From: CAVXFL01 sp963761015
Lineage (GTDB): Bacteria > Pseudomonadota > Alphaproteobacteria > Acetobacterales > Acetobacteraceae
DNA: 64,000 bases
Direction: 5' to 3'
Assembly (NCBI GenBank): GCA_963761015.1
Contig: CAVXFL010000016.1
Coordinates: 495,112-559,111, forward strand
Below are positions 57,702 to 64,000 of the stretch, piece by piece. The position numbers were made by a program, and so were the translations under genes. How positions within the stretch are numbered: the first letter of the stretch is position 1; every line of letters begins with the position of its first letter. Under the pieces are notes generated by a model, which had not been told where the DNA came from, made no database searches, and saw only the letters and a list, made by a program, of their open reading frames with translations.

Positions 57702-59259
57702 ATGCCGGATTCCGTGCCAGATCGCGTCTCGCCGCAAGCGCCGATCCTGCGCCTGCGGGGCGTTTCCAAGCATTACGGCGGCGTGATCGCGCTGCAGGAC
57801 GTGGCGTTCGCCGCGAGCACGCATTCGATCCATGCCATTCTCGGCGAGAACGGCGCCGGCAAGAGCACGCTCATCAAGGTGATCGCCGGCGTGGTCCGCC
57901 CGGACACCGGCACCATGGCGATCGACGGGCGGCCGGTGCGTTTCGCCGGACCGGGCGACGCGGTCGCCGCCGGCGTCGTCTGCGTGTTCCAGGAACTCTC
58001 GCTGGTCCCCGACCTGACGGTCGCGGCAAACATATCCATCGCGCCGGCCCCTCGCCGCTTCGGGCTGATCGACAAGCGCGCGCAACGCCGCCGCGCCGAG
58101 GAATTGCTCGCCCAGCTCGGCTGCGAGGATCTCGATCCGCTTCTGCCGGTCCGCGAACTGTCGCTGTCGCGGCGGCAATTGGTCGAGTTGGCGAAGGCGC
58201 TCGGCCGCCGCCCGCGCGTCCTGATCCTCGACGAGGCCACGTCGGCCCTGGCGGCGCGCGACGTCGAGACGATCAACCGCATTCTGCGCCAGTTGCGCGA
58301 CCAGGGCCTCACGGTCCTGCTGATCTCGCACCGCATGCACGAGATCGAGGCGCTGGCCGACACCTGCTCCGTGTTCCGCGGCGGGCGGCACATCGAAACC
58401 TACGCCCAGGGCTCGCGCAGCCCGGGCGAGGTGCTCCAGCTCATGATCGGCCGGGAAATCTCCCAGGTTTATCCGCCGAAACCGCCCGTCGCGCCGGATA
58501 TCCGGCCCGCGCTGGAGATCGGCAACCTGAGCTGGGGCGAGCGGCTGCACGAACTCTCGTTCACGGTCGGCCGCGGCGAGGTGGTCGGGCTGGGCGGTCT
58601 GGACGGCCAGGGCCAGCGCAGCCTGCTGCTGGCCCTGTTCGGCGTGCTGCGCGACGTCAAGGGAACGATCGCGGTCGGCGGCCATCCGGTCGCGATCCAC
58701 AGTCCGGCCGACGCCAAGGCGGCCGGACTCGATCTCGCCCTGGTGCCGGAGGACCGCAAGAGCGAGGGCCTGATGCTCTCCATGTCGGTGCGCGAGAACA
58801 TGGTTCTGGCCGCGCTCGACCGGCTGAGCCGCGGCCAGTTCATCGACCGCAAGCGCGAACGGGACGCGGTCGACGCGGCCGTGGCGGCGCTCGCGCATCA
58901 AGGTCGCGTCGCTGGAGGATCCCGTCGGCACCCTCTCGGGCGGCAACCAGCAGAAAGTGGTGCTGGCGAAATGGCTGATGAACCGCCCGCGGATCATTCT
59001 GCTGATGGACCCGACGCGCGGTATCGATGTCGGCACGAAACAGGAATTCTACCGCATCATCCGCGACCTGGCGGCGCAGGGCGTCGGCATCCTGTTCTAC
59101 AGCACGGATTATGACGAGATCATCGGCATGTGCGACCGCGTGCTGATCCTCTATGGCGGCCGCATCGTGAGCGAACTGGCGGGCAGCCGGATCACCGAGA
59201 GCAACATCGTCGGCGCCTCGTTCAATCTCGCGGTCGAGACCATGGCCGGCGCCGCCTGA
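57702..59259 (+). CDS. Sugar ABC transporter ATP-binding protein with two ATPase domains (apparent frameshift near 58,892)
   Basis: The fused double ATPase of RbsA/MglA type powers the importer. The first domain has Walker A GENGAGKST at 48-56 and Walker B RVLILDEATSAL at 172-183. The second has the usual degenerate P-loop (GGLDGQGQRSLL) and Walker B-like ILLMDPTRGIDVG. The frame fails after AVAAL; removing one C at 58892 gives RIKVASLEDPVGTLSGGNQQ. The span is three times 519 plus one; corrected 518 residues. It overlaps the permease ATG by one base. Confidence 0.92.
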
Positions 59260-61281
59260 TGTCGGAGCGCACCTTGCCGCTGCCCGGCGCGGCCCCTTTC
59301 CGGCGCGGCGGTTCCAGGCCGCGATGGGGCAACCTCGCGCTCTGGCTGCGGCTCAATCAGGGATTGCTGCTGGCGTTCCTGATCTTCGTGGCGCTGTTCG
59401 GCGCCTTCGTCAGCATCCACCCGCGCGGCCTCAGCGCGATGGTGATCACCAGCTCGGCGAATCAGGGGCTGGCGCTCGCCTTCGCCGCGATGGCGCAGAC
59501 CTTCCCGGTGCTGACCGGCGGGCTCGACCTGTCGGTGGGCACGGTGCTGGCGCTGACCAACTGCGTGGCCTCCTGGGTGGTCAGCGGCTCGCCGTTGCAG
59601 ATCGGCATCGGCATCGTGCTCGTGCTGCTCACTGGTCTCGCCTGCGGGCTGCTGAACGGCGTGGTCGTCGTGTCACGGGCGCCTGCAGCCGATCATCGCG
59701 ACGCTCGCGACCAGCGCGGTGTTCACCGGGTTGGCCTATCTCGTCCGCCCGATCCCCGGCGGCACCATCGACGCCGATCTCGGCGACCTGCTCACCGGCG
59801 ATCTGTTCGGCCGGGTCCCGATCTCGCTCCTGCTGCTCATCGGCGTGGTCGCGCTGGTCTGGATGCCGTTCAAGAAATCCGTGCTCGGCAGCGGCTGCTA
59901 CGCGGCCGGCTCGTCCGAACAGGCGGCCTACATGTCCGGCCTGAACGTCGATCGCGCCAAGCTTGCCGCCTACGGCATGAGCGGCGTGCTGGCGGCGTTC
60001 GGCGGCCTGTTCCTCGGTCTGCAAACCCTGAGCGGCGACGCGCATATCGGCGAGGACTACACCTTGCGCTCGATCGCCGCCGTGGTGATCGGCGGCACCT
60101 CCCTGCTCGGCGGCACCGGCGGCATGGTCGGCTCCGTCCTCGGCGCCTACGTCCTGCGGACGATCAACGGCGTGCTGTTCTTCGCCGGCGTCTCGCCGCT
60201 GGCGCAGCCCTTGTTCGAGGGGCTGGTGCTGCTGGGCGCGATCAGCCTCGGCGCGGCGCGCATGCTGCGGCTGAAGAACCGGCTCGACCTGCTGTCGCTG
60301 CAGGAAATCAGCCGCGGCATGCCGTCGCGAAAACGGCTGATCCCGTACATCGACAACTCGGTATCGCTGTCGATCGCCGCGATCGTGGTGCTGGTGCTGA
60401 TCGGCAGCCTCTATCTGCCCTCGTTCCTCTCGCTCGGCTACATGATCCAGCAGCTGCGCATCGCCTCGATCCTGGGCGTGGTCGCGACCGGGGCGATGCT
60501 GGTCATCCTGCTCGGCCATATCGACCTGTCGCTGCCGTGGGTGATGACGGGTGCGGCGATGGTGGCGACGGCGTTGGCCGGCAAGCACGGCATCTACGCC
60601 GACCTCGCCATCCCGGGCGGATTGCTGGTGGGCTTGATCGTCGGGCTGTTGAACGGGATCGGGGTGGGGTTTCTGCGCCTGCCCTCGATGATCCTCACCC
60701 TCGCCATGAACGCCGTGCTGCTCGGGCTGGCGGTGCTCTACACCGGCGGCTTCGCGCCGCAGACCAAGGCCTCGCCGATCATGCTGGTGCTGGGCCGCGA
60801 CAGCGGCGTCTTCGGCATCCCCAACGTGCTCTGGGTCTGGCTGGCGCTGGCCGTGCTCTCGGTGATCGTGCTCAGGCGCACCCGGTTCGGCCGCGCCGTC
60901 TACGCGCTCGGCAATCGCGAGCGCGTCTGCTATCTGTCCGGCATCCGGACGAGCCGCGTGCTGGTCGCAGCCTTCGTCATCAGCGGCTTCTGCGCGGCCT
61001 TGGGGGGCCTGCTGCTGGCCGGGCGGCTCGACCAGTCGTACCAAGGCATGGGCAACGAATATCTGCTGCCGGCGATCGCCGCCGTGGTGCTGGGAGGAAC
61101 GCATATTCTGGGCGGACGCGGCAGTTACGGCGGCACGGTCGCCGGCACCATCGTCATCACGCTGCTGACCAGCTCGCTCGCGGTGATGCAGATGCCGGAA
61201 GCCAGCCGCCAGATCATTTACGGCGCGGTCATCATCGGCATGCTGCTGCTGCACGGCCGCAGCGCCAGGACTCAGGGATGA
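59259..61281 (+). CDS. Double-length sugar ABC permease, two fused permease domains (apparent frameshift near 59,674)
   Basis: Two RbsC-type permease units are fused in one chain. The first (about 1-335) has NQGLALAFAAMAQTFPVLTG and GGLDLSVGTVLALTN, and the second (about 350-673) has ILGVVATGAMLVILLGHIDL. The frame fails after NGVVVV; removing one C at 59674 gives YGRLQPIIATLATSAVFTGL. The span is three times 674 plus one; corrected 673 residues. Most systems of this class use a homodimer of single-unit permeases, so this is a built-in heterodimer. The start overlaps the ATPase stop. Confidence 0.9.
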
Positions 61282-61325
61282 GCCGGACCCCCGCGCCCGG
61301 CGACCGTTCGAAAAAGGAGAAAGTG

Positions 61326-62432
61326 ATGGACTACGGCCTGTTCATGATGCCGCTGCACGATCCGCGGCGCGACTACACGGGGATTCTGGAGGAGGACCGC
61401 GAGGCCATTCTGCTGGCCGAGAAGCTCGGCTACGCCGAGGCCTGGGTCGGCGAGCACTACTCGGCCAAGACCGAGCCGATCCCCGACCCGCTGCAATTCA
61501 TGGCGACGCTCATTTCGCAAACCAAGAACATCAAGTTCGGCACCGGCGTCATCAACATCCCGCAGCACCACCCGGCGCAGATCGCCGGCAACGTGGCGCA
61601 GTTCGACCACCTCTGCCGCGGCCGCTACATCATGGGCGTCGGCCCCGGCGGGCTCGGCTCCGACTTCGAGCTGTTCAAGGTGTTCGACAAGAACCGCTCG
61701 GAAATGATGCTCGAAGCGATCGACATCGTGCACAAGATCTGGGCCTCCGATCCGCCCTACCATATCTCCGGTCAGTACTGGGACATAACGATCGACTCGC
61801 AGTGCCAACTGAAGCTCGGCGTCGGCCCGATGCTGAAGCCCTATCAAAAACCCTACCCGCCGCTGGCAGTCTCGGCGATGAGCCCGAACTCGGGCACCGC
61901 GCGTACCGCCGGTGAAAAGGGCTGGGGGCTGGTATCGGCCAACTTCATGCCGATCGGGCACGCCGTCACCCACTGGAACCAGTATTGCATCGGCGCCGAG
62001 CAGAACGGCCGCCGCCCGGATCGCGCGCAATGGCGCGTCGCCCGCTCCATCCTGGTGACCGAGAGCGACCAGGAGTCGCGCGATTACCTGGCCAACGACC
62101 AATCGAGCTACGGCTGGTACTATCGCTATCTGCGCGACAATCTGGCCACCTACAATCTGCTCAAGATCTTCAAGCCGCGCGAGGACATCCCGGACGAGGA
62201 GGTGAACTATCCGAACTGCGTCGAGTGGATGATCATGCACGGCAAGCCGGCGACGGTGCTGGATCAGCTCGTCGCCATGGTGGACGAGATCGGCTGGTTC
62301 GGCACGCTGCTGCTGACGCACAAGGACTGGAACGACAACCCGGACTTCCACCGCCGCTCCATGCGCCTGTTCGCCGAGCAGGTAATGCCGCGCTTCCAGA
62401 ACCACATGACCAGCCTGAAGGCGGCCGAATAG
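61326..62432 (+). CDS. LLM class flavin-dependent oxidoreductase
   Basis: The 368-residue protein belongs to the bacterial luciferase-like monooxygenases: MDYGLFMMPLHDPRRDYTGI, EKLGYAEAWVGEHYSAK, GTGVINIPQHHPAQIAGNVA and GRYIMGVGPGGLGSDFELF. These enzymes use reduced flavin and oxygen. AAGGAGAA precedes the ATG. It starts 45 bases after the permease gene, so it is probably in the importer operon and may act on the imported compound. An IS element sits 15 bases after its stop. Confidence 0.92.
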   Translation: MDYGLFMMPLHDPRRDYTGILEEDREAILLAEKLGYAEAWVGEHYSAKTEPIPDPLQFMATLISQTKNIKFGTGVINIPQHHPAQIAGNVAQFDHLCRGRYIMGVGPGGLGSDFELFKVFDKNRSEMMLEAIDIVHKIWASDPPYHISGQYWDITIDSQCQLKLGVGPMLKPYQKPYPPLAVSAMSPNSGTARTAGEKGWGLVSANFMPIGHAVTHWNQYCIGAEQNGRRPDRAQWRVARSILVTESDQESRDYLANDQSSYGWYYRYLRDNLATYNLLKIFKPREDIPDEEVNYPNCVEWMIMHGKPATVLDQLVAMVDEIGWFGTLLLTHKDWNDNPDFHRRSMRLFAEQVMPRFQNHMTSLKAAE

Positions 62433-62445
62433 CCGCACGCCCGCT

Positions 62446-63619
62446 AGTCTCCTAATTCGCAAATGCCATCCAAAAAAATCATGCCGCCTGCATCTGCGCG
62501 AGGGCGGTGCGGGCGCGCTTGATCTTGGCCAGGATGTCGGCCCCCTTGGCCCGCCGACATAGCGCTAGGCTCGGCATTACGAGCCGCGAGATAGGCTTTG
62601 ATGTCGCGCACTAACTCGTTCACCGAACCGAAGCTGCCGGCGCGGATCACGTCGCCGGTCAGGTCGGCAAAGAAGCGCTCCACCAGATTGAGCCACGACG
62701 ACGAGGTCGGCGTGAAGTGCATGTGAAAGCGCGGGTGCCGCTCCAGCCAGGCGCGCACCTTCGGATGCTTGTGCGTGGCATAGTTGTCGGCGATCAGATG
62801 CAGGTCGAGCCCGCACGGCGTCTCGCGCTCGATCTGCTTCAGGAACCGCAGCCATTCGACATGCGGTGGCGCGCCTCGGTGCGCGCGATCAGCTTGCCGG
62901 TCAGCTGGTTGAGCGCGGCAAATAACGTGATGGTGCCGTGCCGAACGTAGTCGTGCGTCATGGTCCGCGGCCGCTTCGGCGCGAGCGGCAGCCCGAGTTG
63001 CGTGCGTTCGAGCGCCTGACACTGGCTCTTCTCGTCGCAGCACAGCACCAGCGCCTTGGCCGGCGGGTCCAGATACAGCCCGATCACATCCCAGAACTTG
63101 TCCTCGAACTTCGCATCGTTGGACAGCTTGAACGTCCTAACGCAGGGCGGCTTCAGCTCGTTGCGCGACCAGATGCGCTGCACCGAACTGGCGGAGATGC
63201 CGGCGTGACGGCCCATCGCGCGGATGCTCCAGCGGGCTCGGCCCGGCGGCGGCCGGGTCACCTCGGTGACCACCCGCGCCACCGTGGCCGGCGGGATGGA
63301 TGGTTTCCGGCCACGCCCGGGACAATCGTCAGCCCGGCCAGACCCGCCGCCGCGAAGCGCCGCGACCACAGCGAAACCCGCTTCGGCGTGGTGTTCAGCC
63401 GTGCCGCGACGGCGTCCACGCCGAGCCCCTCCAGCCGCAGCAGGATGATCGCGGCGCGCTCGCGATCACGCATGCTGATGGCGCTGGCGCGGGACCGCCG
63501 ACGCAACTGCGCCACCACATCGGGCTCCGCCGTCACGCGTCTGATCTGCTGTGCCATGCGCCCTCCTGGCGAATCGCTCCGCCGGGGATTATCGTCGGCA
63601 TTAGCAAGGCAGGACACTA
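62446..63619. mobile_element. IS630-family insertion sequence with TA target duplication
   Basis: The element proper is 62448-63617 (1,170 bp), flanked by TA at 62446-62447 and 63618-63619, the hallmark IS630 target duplication. Terminal inverted repeats of about 24 bp match at most positions: GTCTCCTAATTCGCAAATGC on the left and GTGTCCTGCCTTGCTAATGC on the right (read inward). It lies 15 bases downstream of the LLM oxidoreductase gene. Confidence 0.9.
62479..63557 (-). pseudogene. IS630-family transposase, interrupted by three frame breaks
   Basis: The transposase starts MAQQIRRVTAEPDVVAQLRR with a helix-turn-helix region (KRVSLWSRRFAAAGLAGL). It then changes frame near 63,327-63,332, 62,863-62,868 and 62,564-62,570. 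The DDE acids are recognisable across the frames: LCCDEKSQ, LIADNYATHKHPKV and NLVERFFADLT. The first two breaks look like a missing base, the third like an extra base, so it is either a dead copy or a mix of natural frameshifting and sequence errors. Confidence 0.82.
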
Positions 63620-63645
63620 GCGCGCCCTCTCCGGCTTGGTCTGGT

Positions 63646-63668
63646 CCCCGTCACGCCGCGTGACGGGG
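63646..63668. repeat. Perfect 10-bp hairpin after the IS element
   Basis: CCCCGTCACG and CGTGACGGGG pair perfectly around a three-base loop. It is one of two hairpins in the 180 bases right of the IS element. Confidence 0.6.
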
Positions 63669-63700
63669 ACCCGATGGAAAGGGCTGCGGCATCACCCTCT

Positions 63701-63724
63701 CCCTCTCCCGCTCGCGGGAGAGGG
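63701..63724. repeat. REP-like hairpin, copy 2
   Basis: An 11-bp stem CCCTCTCCCGC/GCGGGAGAGGG is identical to the stem at 56260-56283, with loop TC. CCCTCTC precedes it and GGAGAGGGGG follows. This confirms that the element is dispersed. Confidence 0.75.
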
Positions 63725-63744
63725 GAGAGGGGGCCTTGAGAAAA

Positions 63745-63798
63745 TCACAATTCTTTTGCACCGAGCGACTGGTCGTAAAGCGCATTAATCAGCGCGAT
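63745..63798 (-). other. C-terminal tail of an unidentified minus-strand gene
   Basis: The minus strand reads IALINALYDQSLGAKEL and a TGA at 63745-63747. It has the look of a real protein C-terminus (for example of a Gfo/Idh/MocA-type oxidoreductase), but upstream codons beyond about 63,798 turn into a Ser/Arg-rich antisense shadow. The gene therefore seems cut by a join at about 63,797-63,800. Low confidence. Confidence 0.35.
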
Positions 63799-64000
63799 CC
63801 AGGGGGAGGACGAGCAACCGTCCCGGTTCCTCGACGAGCTCGACCCGCTGCCGGCCGACCGGGCCGAGCGACCCGCCGCCCGGCCGGGTCGCGCCCTGGT
63901 GCTGGCCGAGCTGGTCGGCGAGCTGCGCCGGGCCGTGTGCACGCCGGCCGTCGGGGCCGCGGGCGAGGAGCGTCGGCGCCGCGCGGCGACCGGGTTGGCC
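63797..64000 (+). CDS. Fragment resembling an actinobacterial UvrD/AdnAB-like helicase-nuclease (runs off window)
   Basis: The plus strand reads through without stop for 68 codons to the window edge, including EDEQPSRFLDELDPLPADR and ALVLAELVGELRRAVCTP. The SRFLDEL block followed by LxxLVxELRRxV is a pattern I associate with the C-terminal region of large actinobacterial ATP-dependent helicases with a RecB-like nuclease. No start codon or RBS is visible at the left end. It probably does not belong with the rest of the window. Confidence 0.45.
   Translation, partial: MQGEDEQPSRFLDELDPLPADRAERPAARPGRALVLAELVGELRRAVCTPAVGAAGEERRRRAATGLA

Noticed and set aside
55980..59036. A minus-strand open frame of about 1,000 codons opposite the ABC importer genes
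   Set aside because: Shadow of the binding-protein and ATPase genes; its sequence shows only reversed-codon bias, no family motif.

Overview
The window is high-GC, densely coded DNA typical of an alphaproteobacterium, most likely Rhodospirillales/Acetobacteraceae. This is inferred from gene order and protein style: tig-clpP-clpX-lon-hup-tRNA-Val-tRNA-Asp-nuoA..H on the minus strand, topA followed by rnr and an S41 peptidase, and pyrB followed by a pseudo-dihydroorotase, plsY and dprA. No species name can be supported from the sequence.

Layout. 1-14,883 (minus strand) is a housekeeping block: respiratory complex I (nuoA to the 5' part of nuoH), tRNA-Asp, tRNA-Val, HU, Lon, ClpX, ClpP, trigger factor and tRNA-Leu. 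14,983-21,149 holds a Tyr/Gly-rich lipoprotein, a GYD-domain protein, an AceE/transketolase-like thiamine enzyme, a Uma2 protein, and thiC under a TPP riboswitch. 21,150-23,080 is a small accessory island: a stand-alone polymorphic-toxin tip with its likely immunity gene, a free-standing class II (CyaA/ExoY-like) nucleotidyl-cyclase protein, and a RelB/DinJ antitoxin with a truncated toxin and a palindromic operator. 23,298-40,374 returns to core functions: bfr/bfd, aqpZ, gshB, comEC, gltX, pyrB, pseudo-pyrC, plsY, dprA, topA, rnr, S41 peptidase and rpmG. 40,486-49,282 carries a PmtA-like methyltransferase and a metabolic cluster: PdxA2-type dehydrogenase, four-carbon acid sugar kinase, APH-like kinase, enolase paralogue, mandelate-racemase-type dehydratase, aldo-keto reductase and a two-subunit TPP decarboxylase. 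50,054-62,432 has an RND efflux pair, a LmbE deacetylase, a 2-hydroxyacid dehydrogenase and a sugar-type ABC importer with a double-length permease and a luciferase-like oxidoreductase. A 1,170-bp IS630-family element follows (62,448-63,617). The last ~200 bases encode a fragment that looks actinobacterial, so the window may end in a chimeric join.

Sequence quality matters for every user of this annotation. At least eleven otherwise intact genes (nuoG, nuoA, clpX, the AceE-like gene, the toxin tip, topA, rnr, the decarboxylase beta subunit, the RND adaptor, the ABC ATPase and the ABC permease) each need one base removed to restore the family protein, and tig needs a net two-base removal or one-base addition. 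All of the single-base cases are insertions, and several genes are essential, so I read them as sequencing or assembly errors, not decay. They are annotated as single CDSs spanning the shift.

The most unusual content is the toxin island between thiC and bfr. Next come the enolase paralogue in the carbon-acid cluster, the rnr gene that has lost its 5' domain next to a palindromic repeat, and the foreign-looking right end.
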